From assembly GCF_014137975.1 (NCBI RefSeq), contig NZ_JACGWZ010000004.1:62001-126000 (forward strand): a stretch of 64,000 bases of DNA, given 5' to 3'. Each line of letters opens with the position of its first letter. The stretch's first letter is position 1. The stretch comes from Halosaccharopolyspora lacisalsi (GTDB lineage Bacteria > Actinomycetota > Actinomycetes > Mycobacteriales > Pseudonocardiaceae). Of the stretch, positions 36,922 to 46,210 are shown in pieces. The position numbers and the translations under genes were made by a program. The notes under the pieces are model-generated. The model saw only the letters and a program-made list of their open reading frames with translations, made no database searches and had not been told where the DNA came from.

Positions 36922-37785
36922 TCACTTGCCGACCGGTTCCCGCTGAGCCAGGGTTGTTGCCCCCGCGGCGCTGCGCCTGCTGAGTCGGTGTTCGGTGAAC
37001 ACGGCCACCCGGCTCAGCGCGTAGTTGACGACGATGAAGACCACTGCGATGACGAAGTAGGCCTGGATCGGGTTATTTAATTCCTGGATGGATATTTGCC
37101 CCTGGCGGACGAACTCCTGGTAACCGATGACGAATCCGAGCGAGGTGTCCTTGAGAACCACGACGAGTTGGCTGATCAGTGCCGGCAGCATTGAGCGGAA
37201 AGCCTGCGGAAGCAACACGCTGAACAGCACTTGTCGGCGTCGCATGCCAATCGCGTAGGCTGCTTCGCTCTGACCTCGGGGAAGCGAGAGGATGCCCGCC
37301 CGGAGGATCTCGGCGATGATCACCGAGTTGTACGCGGTCAGACCGATCACCAGGTACCAGGCCGTCGGCAGGTCGATTCCCAGTTCGGGGAGCACCCGGG
37401 CGGCGAAGAAGATCGCGATCACCACCGGGATGCCGCGCAGCAGCTCGACCACACCGACGACCGCCCAGCGGTACCAGGCGGCGCTGGTGATCCTGGTCAG
37501 CGCCAGCGCGGTCCCGATGACCAGGGAGAGAGCCATGGCCAGCGCGGCCACCTGGAGCGTCCTGAGCAAGCCCTGTCCGAGGAAGTTCCACAACGTCGCG
37601 AAGGTCGCGTTGGTGGGGTCGATGAGCGGTCCCCACTTCTCGGCGGTGAGCTGTCCTCGTCGGCCGAGCTGGATCAGTGCCCAGGCGGCTGCGGCGAGCA
37701 GTGCCGCACCGACACCGAAGCTGGCGTAGAAGGCACGGCGCTTGGCGCGCGGACCGGGGGTTTCGTAGAGGACCGAGTTCGTCAT
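36922..37785 (-). CDS. gluD: Glutamate ABC transporter permease GluD
   Basis: An inner-membrane subunit of a polar amino-acid ABC importer, 287 residues, with about five hydrophobic segments and the family signature EILRAGILSLPRGQSEAAYAIGM, the cytoplasmic loop contacting the ATPase. Order and sequence match GluD of Corynebacterium glutamicum. The first bases overlap the gluC stop by 4 bp. It ends the operon. Confidence 0.9.
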   Translation of the reverse strand: MTNSVLYETPGPRAKRRAFYASFGVGAALLAAAAWALIQLGRRGQLTAEKWGPLIDPTNATFATLWNFLGQGLLRTLQVAALAMALSLVIGTALALTRITSAAWYRWAVVGVVELLRGIPVVIAIFFAARVLPELGIDLPTAWYLVIGLTAYNSVIIAEILRAGILSLPRGQSEAAYAIGMRRRQVLFSVLLPQAFRSMLPALISQLVVVLKDTSLGFVIGYQEFVRQGQISIQELNNPIQAYFVIAVVFIVVNYALSRVAVFTEHRLSRRSAAGATTLAQREPVGK

Positions 37786-38432
37786 CGTAGGACCGCCACC
37801 TTTCGCTCGAGAGTTCCGAGTAGCAATCCGGCGGGGACGGTGATCAGCAGGTAGCCGATGACGACCCCGGTGAGCACGGGCAGTGCGGCCTCACCTCGTG
37901 CCGAAGTCAGCGTGATCCCGGCTGCGTAGAGGTCTCCTCCGACACCGAAGGCGCCGACGATCGCCGAGTTCTTGATCATGGCGATGATGACGCTGCCCAG
38001 CGGAGGCACGACGGTGCGTACCGCCTGAGGTAGGACCACCGAGGTCAGGGACTGACCGAAGCCGAGCCCGATGGATCGCGCTGCTTCGGCCTGGCCGGGA
38101 GGTACCGAGTTGATACCGCTGCGGATCGCCTCGCACACGAACGCCGACGTGTACAGCGCCAGGCCGACCGTGCCGAACCAGAAGTACGGGAAGTTGATAC
38201 CGAGCTCGGGGAATCCGAAGGCCATGAAAAACAGCACGACGGTGAGCGGGCAGTTTCGGAACACGGTCACCCACGATGTTCCGACCCCTCGCAGGGGAGG
38301 AAGTGGCGATACCCTGAATCCTGCCAGGATCGTACCGATGAGCAGGGACAGCGCTCCCGCGTAGAGACAGATCTCCAGGGTCGTGGCCATCCCGGTCAGA
38401 TACAGCGGGAGATTGGCGAGGATGACGTGCAC
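37782..38432 (-). CDS. gluC: Glutamate ABC transporter permease GluC
   Basis: The partner permease, 216 residues, with the same coupling-loop signature (CEAIRSGINSVPPGQAEAARSIGLG) and hydrophobic segments. Its stop overlaps the gluD start (ATGA), so the two permeases are translationally coupled and expected in a 1:1 heterodimer. The gluB gene lies 57 bp upstream. Confidence 0.9.
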   Translation of the reverse strand: MHVILANLPLYLTGMATTLEICLYAGALSLLIGTILAGFRVSPLPPLRGVGTSWVTVFRNCPLTVVLFFMAFGFPELGINFPYFWFGTVGLALYTSAFVCEAIRSGINSVPPGQAEAARSIGLGFGQSLTSVVLPQAVRTVVPPLGSVIIAMIKNSAIVGAFGVGGDLYAAGITLTSARGEAALPVLTGVVIGYLLITVPAGLLLGTLERKVAVLR

Positions 38433-38489
38433 GGTTCACTCCGGCTCGCGGGGGCATCACCCGCGGCGATGCCCCCGAAGGGAACGTGG

Positions 38490-39401
38490 TCAGCTGCAGG
38501 TGTTGGGCTCGGGCAGTTCGGGGGTCCTCTCCGAGGCCTTGCCCGCCGTGGCTTCCCACGCCTTCTCGTAGGTGCCGTTGCGTGCCGCTTTCTCGAGGCT
38601 TTCGTTGATGAACCGGCAGAAGGCGACGTCGCCCTTCTTGATCCCGACACCGTAGGGCTCCTCGGTGAAGGGCTTGTCGACGATCTTGAACTTGCCGTTG
38701 CTCTCGTTGACGAGGCCGAGAAGGATGACGTTGTCCGTGGTCACTGCTTGTACCTGCCCGGTGCGCAGGGCGTCGGCGCACTTCGAGTAGACGTTGAACA
38801 GAACGAGCTGGGACGGTTCGACGTACTTCTTGATCTCCTCGGAGGGGGTCGACCCGTGTACCGAGCAGACCTTGGCCTTGCTGGCGCGCAGCGATTCCGG
38901 GCCGGTGATCTCGGTGTTGCCCGATTTCACCATCAGGTCCTGGCCCGCCTGGTAGTACGGTCCGGCGAAGGTGACTCGCTGGGCGCGGGTGTCGTTGATC
39001 GTGTAGGTCGCCACCACCATGTCGACCTTGCCCTGCTCGATGACCTCCTCGCGGGTGTGGCTGGGGGTCTCCTCCCACTTGATCTTGCCGGGCTCGATCC
39101 CGAGCTTGCCCGCGATGATCTTGGCGATTTCCACGTCGAAACCGCGCATCTCGCCCTCGATGGTTTTCTGCCCGAACAGCGGCTGGTCGAACTTGGTGCC
39201 GACCGTGATCGTGTCCGCCTCGCTCAACCGGGCCATGGTGGTTCCCGGCTCGAACGAGACGTTCTCGGCCACCGGCGCCTCGAAGGTCGTGCCCTGGTCG
39301 AGCTGGTTCGTCGAGCCACCACCGCACGCGGTAAGGACCAGCGCCAAGGACGCCGTCATGACGGCTGCGGCCCGTCTGCTGCTGACGCGCATGTCGTCCA
39401 C
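38490..39401 (-). CDS. gluB: Glutamate-binding lipoprotein GluB
   Basis: Extracellular binding protein of the importer, 303 residues, with an N-terminal signal and lipobox L-T-A-C followed by a Gly-rich linker. Both lobes of the family-3 fold are present: EGEMRGFDVEIAKIIAGKLG, VDMVVATYTIND, VTFAGPYYQAGQDL, then lobe II up to PYGVGIKKGDVAFC and back to lobe I. The start may be 39401 or 39392 (M-R-V-S-S-R-R). Confidence 0.92.
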   Translation of the reverse strand: MDDMRVSSRRAAAVMTASLALVLTACGGGSTNQLDQGTTFEAPVAENVSFEPGTTMARLSEADTITVGTKFDQPLFGQKTIEGEMRGFDVEIAKIIAGKLGIEPGKIKWEETPSHTREEVIEQGKVDMVVATYTINDTRAQRVTFAGPYYQAGQDLMVKSGNTEITGPESLRASKAKVCSVHGSTPSEEIKKYVEPSQLVLFNVYSKCADALRTGQVQAVTTDNVILLGLVNESNGKFKIVDKPFTEEPYGVGIKKGDVAFCRFINESLEKAARNGTYEKAWEATAGKASERTPELPEPNTCS

Positions 39402-39440
39402 CTCTTTTTCCGGCCGCTGCGTTTCGCCGCGGCGTCGACA

Positions 39441-40196
39441 TCAGTGGGTCAGGATCTTGCTCAGGAAGTCCGTCGCACGTTCGCTCCTGGGAGCTCGGAA
39501 GAAGTCCTCCGGGGTGGAGTCCTCGGCGATCTCGCCGTCGTCCATGAACAGCACGCGATGAGCGGCCCGGCGCGCGAACCCCATCTCGTGGCTGATCACC
39601 AGCATCGTCATGCCCTCCGCGGCGAGGTCGGCCATGACGTCGAGAACCTCGTTGATCATCTCGGGATCCAGTGCCGAGGTCGGTTCGTCGAACAACATCA
39701 CCTTCGGGCGCATGGCCAGCGCTCGGGCGATGGCCGCCCGTTGCTGCTGACCACCGGAGAGCTGAGCGGGATACTTGCCGGCCTGGTCCGCGATGCCGAC
39801 TCGCTCCAGCAGCCGCATCGCGTCCTGCCTGGCGGTCTCCTTGTCGATCCTGCGCACCTTGACGGGACCGAGCACGACGTTGTCGACGATGGTCTTGTGG
39901 GCGAACAGGTTGAACTGCTGGAAGACCATGCCCACGTCGGCGCGCAGTTCGGCCAGCTCCCGCCCCTCGGCCGGCAGCGGGACGCCGTCGATCGCGATGT
40001 CTCCGGAATCGACGGGTTCCAGTCGGTTGACCACCCGGCACAGCGTGGACTTACCGGAACCGGAAGGTCCCAGTACCACCACGACCTGACCGCGGGGCAC
40101 GTCCAGGGTGATGTCCTTGAGGACGTGCAGCGAGCCGAAGTGCTTGTCGACCGCGGACGCCCGGATCATCGGTGCCTCCGTGGAAGCTTCGGTCAT
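39441..40196 (-). CDS. gluA: Glutamate ABC transporter ATPase GluA
   Basis: The ATP-hydrolysing subunit, 251 residues, with Walker [15 protein letters not shown], signature [12 protein letters not shown] and Walker [17 protein letters not shown] 40196 has GGGAG upstream, giving M-T-E-A-S-T-E; an internal ATG nine codons later would also keep the whole domain. It is the first gene of gluABCD, the same order as in C. glutamicum, where the operon also lies near recX. Confidence 0.93.
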   Translation of the reverse strand: MTEASTEAPMIRASAVDKHFGSLHVLKDITLDVPRGQVVVVLGPSGSGKSTLCRVVNRLEPVDSGDIAIDGVPLPAEGRELAELRADVGMVFQQFNLFAHKTIVDNVVLGPVKVRRIDKETARQDAMRLLERVGIADQAGKYPAQLSGGQQQRAAIARALAMRPKVMLFDEPTSALDPEMINEVLDVMADLAAEGMTMLVISHEMGFARRAAHRVLFMDDGEIAEDSTPEDFFRAPRSERATDFLSKILTH

Positions 40197-40428
40197 TCGT
40201 TCTCCCGACCGTGGCGGTGATGGCGATGGCGGGAATCTAAGCCGTCGGCGGGCGTGAGTCCAGAAAAATCCTGTTACTCCGGATTGCAAATCGGTTACGA
40301 GACGCTCGCGGTGCTTTCTGGGGGAACACGTTCCGTCCGCGCTCCGTCAAGCCACTGTCCGCGCTCGTCAGCGGCGGTTCTATCCTGGCGGGGGAGTCGC
40401 GGAGCCGAGAGGCGAAAGAGGGTTGGTT

Positions 40429-41901
40429 GTGACTCGGAGTTTTCAAGTACGCACGTACGGCTGCCAGATGAACGTGCATGATTCCGAGCGGCTGTCCGGG
40501 TTGCTGGAGGACGCCGGTTACGTGCGTGCGACCGGTGACACCGACCCGGACGTGGTCGTGTTCAACACGTGCGCGGTGCGGGAGAACGCGGACAACCGGC
40601 TCTACGGCAATCTCGGGCACCTGCGACCGGCCAAGCAGGAGAACCCGGGGATGCAGATCGCCGTGGGAGGCTGCCTGGCGCAAAAGGACCGTGGTGAGAT
40701 CGTCCGGCGCGCTCCGTGGGTGGACGTGGTCTTCGGTACCCACAACATCGGCTCGCTGCCGACCCTGCTGGAACGGGCGCGGCACAACGAGGAAGCCGAG
40801 GTGGAGATCCTCGAATCCCTCGACGTGTTCCCCTCCACGCTGCCCGCGCGCCGCGAGTCGGCCTATTCGGGATGGGTGTCGGTCTCGGTCGGGTGCAACA
40901 ACACCTGCACGTTCTGCATCGTCCCGTCGCTGCGGGGCAAGGAGAAGGACCGGCGACCCGGTGACGTCCTCGCCGAGGTGCGGGCGCTGGTCTCCGAGGG
41001 AGTCAGCGAGGTCACCCTGCTGGGGCAGAACGTCAACGCCTACGGCGTGGAGTTCGGGGACCGCTACGCTTTCGGCAAACTGCTGCGCGCCTGCGGGGAG
41101 ATCGAGGGCTTGGAGCGGGTTCGCTTCACCTCTCCGCATCCGCGGGACTTCACCGACGACGTGATCGAGGCGATGGCCGAGACCCCGAACGTGTGTCACC
41201 AGCTGCACATGCCGCTGCAGTCGGGTTCCGACAGCGTCCTGAAGTCCATGCGGCGCTCCTACCGCTCCGAGCGGTACCTCGACATCGTGCGCAAGGTGCG
41301 TCGGGCCATGCCGGACGCCGCCATCACCACCGACATCATCGTGGGCTTTCCCGGCGAGACCGAGCAGGACTTCGAGGACACTCTCGACGTGGTGCGCGAG
41401 TCGCGCTTCTCCAACGCGTTCACCTTCCAGTACTCCAAGCGTGCCGGTACTCCCGCCGCCGAGATGGAGGGGCAGCTACCGAAGGAGGTCGTGCAGCAGC
41501 GCTACGAGCGCCTGGTCGAACTGCAGAACGAGATATCCTGGGAGCTCAACACCGAACTCGTCGGAAGTGAGGTGGAGCTGCTGGTCGCCGAGGGCGAGGG
41601 ACGCAAGAACACCGAGACGCGGCGGTTGTCCGGTCGAGCTCGGGACGGGCGGCTGGTGCACTTCGCCCCGGGCGACGACGTGGACGAGATCAGGCCCGGC
41701 GATGTCGTCCACACGGTCGTGACGCGAGCGGCCCCGCACTACCTGATCGCCGATGACGGGCTCCGCTCGCACCGGCGCACGGTGGCCGGGGACCGCTGGG
41801 AGGTCGGCCAGCGCCCCAAGACCTCCGGTGTCAGCCTGGGGCTGCCGTCCTTCGGTGAGCCGGCTACCGAAACCACGACCGAACAGGGGTGTGCGTGTTG
41901 A
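40429..41901 (+). CDS. miaB: tRNA-2-methylthio-N6-dimethylallyladenosine synthase
   Basis: Radical SAM methylthiotransferase that modifies A37 of tRNAs previously prenylated by MiaA (encoded at 44369). The three N-terminal cluster cysteines lie in [15 protein letters not shown] and GGCLAQK; the radical SAM motif is [11 protein letters not shown]; a TRAM domain occupies about residues 375-440. The tail ends in an unusual E-Q-G-C-A-C. GTG 40429 is preferred over a TTG at 40423. The next gene begins inside its last codons. Confidence 0.96.
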   Translation: MTRSFQVRTYGCQMNVHDSERLSGLLEDAGYVRATGDTDPDVVVFNTCAVRENADNRLYGNLGHLRPAKQENPGMQIAVGGCLAQKDRGEIVRRAPWVDVVFGTHNIGSLPTLLERARHNEEAEVEILESLDVFPSTLPARRESAYSGWVSVSVGCNNTCTFCIVPSLRGKEKDRRPGDVLAEVRALVSEGVSEVTLLGQNVNAYGVEFGDRYAFGKLLRACGEIEGLERVRFTSPHPRDFTDDVIEAMAETPNVCHQLHMPLQSGSDSVLKSMRRSYRSERYLDIVRKVRRAMPDAAITTDIIVGFPGETEQDFEDTLDVVRESRFSNAFTFQYSKRAGTPAAEMEGQLPKEVVQQRYERLVELQNEISWELNTELVGSEVELLVAEGEGRKNTETRRLSGRARDGRLVHFAPGDDVDEIRPGDVVHTVVTRAAPHYLIADDGLRSHRRTVAGDRWEVGQRPKTSGVSLGLPSFGEPATETTTEQGCAC

Positions 41902-42413
41902 GCGGTCGTGAGGCCGAAGGAGTCGAGGGCCTGAACGGGGAGCGGGAAGTGACCCAAGCCGAGGACAAGAGGTTCCGGACGCAGCTGTCCAGGGCCGAAC
42001 GCGACATCTCCCGCAAAATCGACCCGGGATCGCGTGCGCTGGTGATCGTCGCGGTGATGCTGGTGCTCATCCTGAGTTCGCTGCTGCCGTGGATCGGCAG
42101 TGCCTCCGGGTGGGAGGTGCTGCTCGGCCGCAGCGACCCGGCGCTGCAGGTGGACCTGCTGCCGTGGCTGTTCTCGCTCAACTCGAGCATAGCGGGCGTC
42201 CTGGTCAGCGCGCTCGCCCTGACCACCCGGATCTGGACGGTCTCCTGGGTGGCCGCCATGACCTGCTCGCTGGTCTCGGTCGAGGGACTCGTCGCGATCT
42301 GGGCGCGTCAGACGGTCCCGCAGGCGGGGCCGTCCATCGGACTCGTCCTCGCGGTGATCAGCATGGTCGTCCTCGCCAGCCAGTGGCTGCCGATCGCTTT
42401 CTCCCGCTCCTGA
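41889..42413 (+). CDS. Membrane protein of the Rv2732c type
   Basis: A 174-residue protein with a charged N-terminus and four hydrophobic segments (for example [21 protein letters not shown] and [19 protein letters not shown]). M. tuberculosis has a membrane protein of the same size right after miaB. The GTG at 41889 overlaps the miaB stop; a GTG at 41949 with a GGAG-like site is an alternative that removes 20 residues. No function is known. Confidence 0.75.
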   Translation: MCVLSGREAEGVEGLNGEREVTQAEDKRFRTQLSRAERDISRKIDPGSRALVIVAVMLVLILSSLLPWIGSASGWEVLLGRSDPALQVDLLPWLFSLNSSIAGVLVSALALTTRIWTVSWVAAMTCSLVSVEGLVAIWARQTVPQAGPSIGLVLAVISMVVLASQWLPIAFSRS

Positions 42414-42439
42414 CGTTGTCCGGGACGGTGGTCGCGGCG

Positions 42440-42491
42440 CCGCGTCCGGTGGGGTCGTGACCACTCCGGAACGAGACCCCACCGGACGCGG
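42440..42491. terminator. Strong bidirectional terminator
   Basis: A perfect 17-bp stem (42440-42456, 42475-42491) with an 18-nt loop followed by TTTC on the right. It separates the Rv2732c-type gene from the convergent DUF349 gene. Confidence 0.8.
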
Positions 42492-42493
42492 TT

Positions 42494-43816
42494 TCAGCGA
42501 TCGGCCAGTGCGTTCGAGGCGGCCGTGAGCCACTCGCGCCACTGCTCGGCCTGTTGCTCGGCCTTTTCGGCGCGGCGCTCGTCCCCGGTCGATCGGGCCC
42601 GCGCGGCCTGCTCCTCGAACTGCTCCACACGCTCGCGGAACTGGTCGACCCGGGCTTGCGCCTCGGGGTCGGTACGGCGCCACTGCGTGTCGGCCGCCGA
42701 ACGCACCCGGTCGGCAGCCGAGCGCAGCCTGCCCTCCAGCTCACGCATCCGCTCGCGGGGGACCTTGCCGATCTCGTCCCAGCGTTGCTGAATCCGGTGC
42801 AGCTGATCCTGCGCGGCCTTCACGTCCGTCGACGGGTCGATCCGCTCGGCTTCGGCGAGTAGCTCCTCCTTGAGCCGGGCGTTCTCGGCGAATTCGGCGT
42901 CACGCTCGGAGAGCGCTTCCGACCTGCGTGCGAAAAACGTGTCCTGAGCAGCCCGGAAACGCTGCCACAGCGCTTCGTCACTGTCCTTGGGAGCTCGCCC
43001 GGCGGCCTTCCAATCGGCCATGAGTTGCTTGTACCGGGCCGCGGTGGTGCCCCAGTCCGTCGATTCGGTCAGGGACTCGGCCTCGTCGACCAGCTCCTGC
43101 TTGCGGTTCTTGGCGACCCCGCGCTGACGGTCCAGCTCCGCGAAGTGGGAACCGCGTCGGCGGTTGAAGGTGTCGCGGGCCTTGGAGAAGCGGCGCCACA
43201 GCTGCTCGTCGGTCTTGCGATCGACACCGCGCACCGTCTTCCACTCGTCGAGGATCGCCTTGAGCCGGTCTCCGGCCGTCTTCCACTGAGTGGCTTCGGC
43301 GCCGATCTGCTCGGCCTCCTCGACCAGCTCCTGCTTGCGAGCCACGGCGTTGGACCTGGCCCGCTCGCGTTCGGCCTTGGCGTCTTCGACGGCTTGCTCG
43401 GCCCGTCCGACGAGGTGCTCGACTCGCGCGATCAGTGCGGCCAGGTCCCCGACGACGGCGGCATCGGGGATGCCGTCGCGGAGGTGCTTGGCACTGGTCA
43501 GCGTCTGCTTCGGTTCGCTGGAGTGCGTGGCCAGCCGCGTCTCGAGCAACTCGACCTCGATACGCAGGTCGTCGAACTTCCGCGCGAAGTGGGCCAGGCC
43601 TTCGGTGGCATCACCAGCCTGCCAGGAACCCACGTAGCGTTCGCCCTCGGTGCCGTACACGTACACCGCACCCGTCGAGTCCATCCGCCCCCACCGGCTC
43701 GGGGCGGTGGATGCCGCCGACACTTCCGGGGGAGCCGTGTGGGGTTCGGTCCCGCCGGTGGCCGGGTCCTCGGTCGCCGCCGTGACGATCTCCGGCGTCG
43801 TGTCCTGGTGCTTCAT
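42494..43816 (-). CDS. DUF349 repeat coiled-coil protein
   Basis: A 440-residue cytoplasmic protein with three or four DUF349 repeats, each built on a W-K-x-x-x-x-x-x-x-x-D-x-x-L-W-x-R-F pattern (for example RKTDEQLWRRFSKARDTFNRR and PKDSDEALWQRFRAAQDTFFARR). The whole protein is rich in Glu, Arg and Ala and mainly helical. The M. tuberculosis counterpart is Rv2731. Its role is unknown; nucleic-acid binding is often supposed. ATG 43816 has GAGGAGG upstream. Confidence 0.88.
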   Translation of the reverse strand: MKHQDTTPEIVTAATEDPATGGTEPHTAPPEVSAASTAPSRWGRMDSTGAVYVYGTEGERYVGSWQAGDATEGLAHFARKFDDLRIEVELLETRLATHSSEPKQTLTSAKHLRDGIPDAAVVGDLAALIARVEHLVGRAEQAVEDAKAERERARSNAVARKQELVEEAEQIGAEATQWKTAGDRLKAILDEWKTVRGVDRKTDEQLWRRFSKARDTFNRRRGSHFAELDRQRGVAKNRKQELVDEAESLTESTDWGTTAARYKQLMADWKAAGRAPKDSDEALWQRFRAAQDTFFARRSEALSERDAEFAENARLKEELLAEAERIDPSTDVKAAQDQLHRIQQRWDEIGKVPRERMRELEGRLRSAADRVRSAADTQWRRTDPEAQARVDQFRERVEQFEEQAARARSTGDERRAEKAEQQAEQWREWLTAASNALADR

Positions 43817-44368
43817 AGCCGGCTTCCTCCTCGCGTGCCCGCTTTGATGCCCGTGACGCGCACGGGCGCCCCGTTCGGACGGGGTCCGGCAAGTGGAGAT
43901 CCGAATCCGTCGGGTTCCGACCTCCGTCGGGCGCATTCAAGCAGCTCGGCATGTGGATCAGTACTCCGAGTCAGGGGTTCGCCGCGTTTCCGCCGTCCCG
44001 TTCCGGCTGATCCGCTCGTGCGCCGCTCGATGCCATTGTGTTCGACCACTCGCCCGGCGGTGACAGCCAATCGCCGAGAGGCGTGCCGCGCCAATCCCCT
44101 TCGGTTCCTGTTTCGATTCACCGCTGCCCGAGATCTCGTACCGTGCACGAGCGTGCTCACTCGTCTCGTCGTGATGCCGTACCCACCGCCGCCGCTCCCG
44201 GACCCGACCGTGGGGTCGGCTCCGCGCTCGGACGACCGTGGGGCGCCTGTTTGCGCGCTGTGTCCAGTCTGACTGACTCCGCTCGCGAATGGGTGGTATC
44301 GGGAGAGGATCGTTACTGTGCGCGCCGGACCACGTCGCGGTGAACTCGTGAACCGACGTCTAAGCTCG
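43817..44368. other. Intergenic region without a convincing gene
   Basis: About 550 bp between the leftward DUF349 gene and rightward miaA. It must hold both promoters. A short Pro-rich frame (about 44174-44272) has no ribosome site. No RNA gene was recognised. Confidence 0.5.
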
Positions 44369-45277
44369 GTGACCGTGCCTTTCCCACTCGTCATCGTCGG
44401 CCCGACCGCCACCGGAAAGTCGGAACTGGCGGTGCGGTTGGCCCTGGAGCTGGGCGGTGAGGTGGTCAACGCCGACGCGATGCAGTTGTACCGGGGGATG
44501 GACGTCGGGACCGCCAAGATACCCGTGGCCGAACGCCGCGGAGTCCCGCATCATCTCCTGGACGTCCTGGACGTGACGGAAACGGCCTCCGTGGCTGCCT
44601 ACCAGAGTCAGGCACGTGCCGTCGTGGAGGACGTCCTGCGCCGCGGAGCGACTCCGGTGCTGGTCGGCGGCTCGGGGTTGTACGTGCAGGCGGTGCTGGA
44701 CGACTTGAACTTCCCCGGCACCGACCCCGAGGTCCGTGCCCGGTGGGAGCAGGAGTGCCAGACGCGTGGCGCCGCTGCCCTGCACGAACGACTCGCCGAG
44801 CTGGACCCCCCTGCGGCCGCGAAGATTCTGCCGAGCAACACGCGGCGTGTGGTACGCGCCCTGGAGGTCATCGAGATCACCGGCAGGAGGTTCTCGGCGA
44901 ACCTGCCCACCCCGGGACCGGCTCGCTACGGCGCGGTGCTGGTCGGCCTGGATCGCGCGGTCGCAGAGCTCGACGAACGGGTGAACACCCGGGTGACCAG
45001 GATGTTCCAGGAGGGCTTGGTCGACGAGGTCCGCAGTCTGGAGCGGTTCGGGCTCAGGCGGGGATGGACGGCTTCGCGTGCGCTCGGCTACCAGCAAGTG
45101 CTCGCCGAACTCGACGGGGACGGTGACATGGCGATCGCCGCCGAGCTGACCGCCAAGCTGACGCGCCGCTTCGTCCGGCGGCAGCGGTCGTGGTTTCGCC
45201 GCGACAGCCGGATCCACTGGTTCGACGCCGGTCACACGCGGCTGGTGGAGGACGTTCTCGCCCTGTCGAGAACGTAG
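44369..45277 (+). CDS. miaA: tRNA dimethylallyltransferase
   Basis: Transfers a dimethylallyl group to A37 of UNN-reading tRNAs, the step before MiaB. Motifs: P-loop [49 protein letters not shown], and the later [19 protein letters not shown] 44369 places the P-loop strand at the N-terminus as usual; GTG codons at 44318 and 44348 would extend it. The stop TAG is one base from dapF. Confidence 0.94.
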   Translation: MTVPFPLVIVGPTATGKSELAVRLALELGGEVVNADAMQLYRGMDVGTAKIPVAERRGVPHHLLDVLDVTETASVAAYQSQARAVVEDVLRRGATPVLVGGSGLYVQAVLDDLNFPGTDPEVRARWEQECQTRGAAALHERLAELDPPAAAKILPSNTRRVVRALEVIEITGRRFSANLPTPGPARYGAVLVGLDRAVAELDERVNTRVTRMFQEGLVDEVRSLERFGLRRGWTASRALGYQQVLAELDGDGDMAIAAELTAKLTRRFVRRQRSWFRRDSRIHWFDAGHTRLVEDVLALSRT

Positions 45278-45278
45278 A

Positions 45279-46151
45279 GTGGCCCGTGTGCAGTTGAACC
45301 GAGGTCCCGAGTTCGCCAAGGGCAATGGGACGGAGAACGATTTTCTCATCCTGCCGGATCCCGCGGGGGAACTGAATCTCACTCCCGCCCGTGTCCGGGC
45401 CCTGTGTGACCGGCGACGGGGGCTGGGTGCCGATGGGGTGCTCCGCGTGGTGCGTACCGGTGACATCGACGACGCCCCTGCCGGGATACCGGCGCGAACG
45501 TGGTTCATGGACTACCGCAACGCCGACGGCTCGATCGCCGAGATGTGCGGCAACGGCGTACGTGTGTTCGCCAGGTACCTCGTGGGTACAGGCCTGGCCG
45601 AGACGTCCTCGGAGCAGCCGGAGTTACCGATCGGTACCCGGGCGGGCCTGCGCACGGTCAGCACCCACCCGGACGGGCAGGTGAGCGTGGACATGGGGCC
45701 GGCCACCGTGCACGGTGAGTCCTCGGCCACCGTCGACGGAAGCTCCCGGAAGGGACTGGCCGTCGACGTGGGCAACCCGCACCTGGCGTGCGTGGTTCAG
45801 GAGGGCTTGGAGCGGGTCGACCTGTCGGCGGTTCCCCACTACGACGCCGAGCTGTTCACCAACGGCGTCAACATCGAACTGGTCCAGGACGACGGTCCCG
45901 GCCGGGTGCGCATGCGTGTGCACGAACGAGGCGTGGGGGAGACGCGCTCGTGCGGTACCGGCACCGTCGCGGCGGCCGTGGCTTCGTTGCACGCCGACGG
46001 TCACCCCACGGGGCGCAGGATCGTCGAGGTACCCGGCGGCACGGTCGAGGTCGAGGTGACGGCACGGACCAGCGTGCTGACCGGTCCGGCGGTGCTGGTC
46101 GGCCACGGGCGGCTCGATGCCGACTGGTGGCAGCGCCTCGACCAGCCCTGA
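45279..46151 (+). CDS. dapF: Diaminopimelate epimerase
   Basis: Converts LL- to meso-diaminopimelate for lysine and peptidoglycan synthesis. The two catalytic cysteines lie in IAEMCGNGVRVFARYL and in TRSCGTGTVAAAVAS. Length is 290 residues. The GTG at 45279 is one base past miaA; a GTG at 45288 is also possible. miaA-dapF-hflX is the mycobacterial order. Confidence 0.95.
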   Translation: MARVQLNRGPEFAKGNGTENDFLILPDPAGELNLTPARVRALCDRRRGLGADGVLRVVRTGDIDDAPAGIPARTWFMDYRNADGSIAEMCGNGVRVFARYLVGTGLAETSSEQPELPIGTRAGLRTVSTHPDGQVSVDMGPATVHGESSATVDGSSRKGLAVDVGNPHLACVVQEGLERVDLSAVPHYDAELFTNGVNIELVQDDGPGRVRMRVHERGVGETRSCGTGTVAAAVASLHADGHPTGRRIVEVPGGTVEVEVTARTSVLTGPAVLVGHGRLDADWWQRLDQP

Positions 46152-46210
46152 TTGCCCAGGCGAAAAAATCAGTGAAACCGGGCGTGCGGCGTGGGACAAT
46201 AAGTGGTGAT

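Noticed and set aside
44174-44272. Short Pro-rich frame in the gap before miaA
   Set aside because: No ribosome site, no predicted structure, only about 32 codons.
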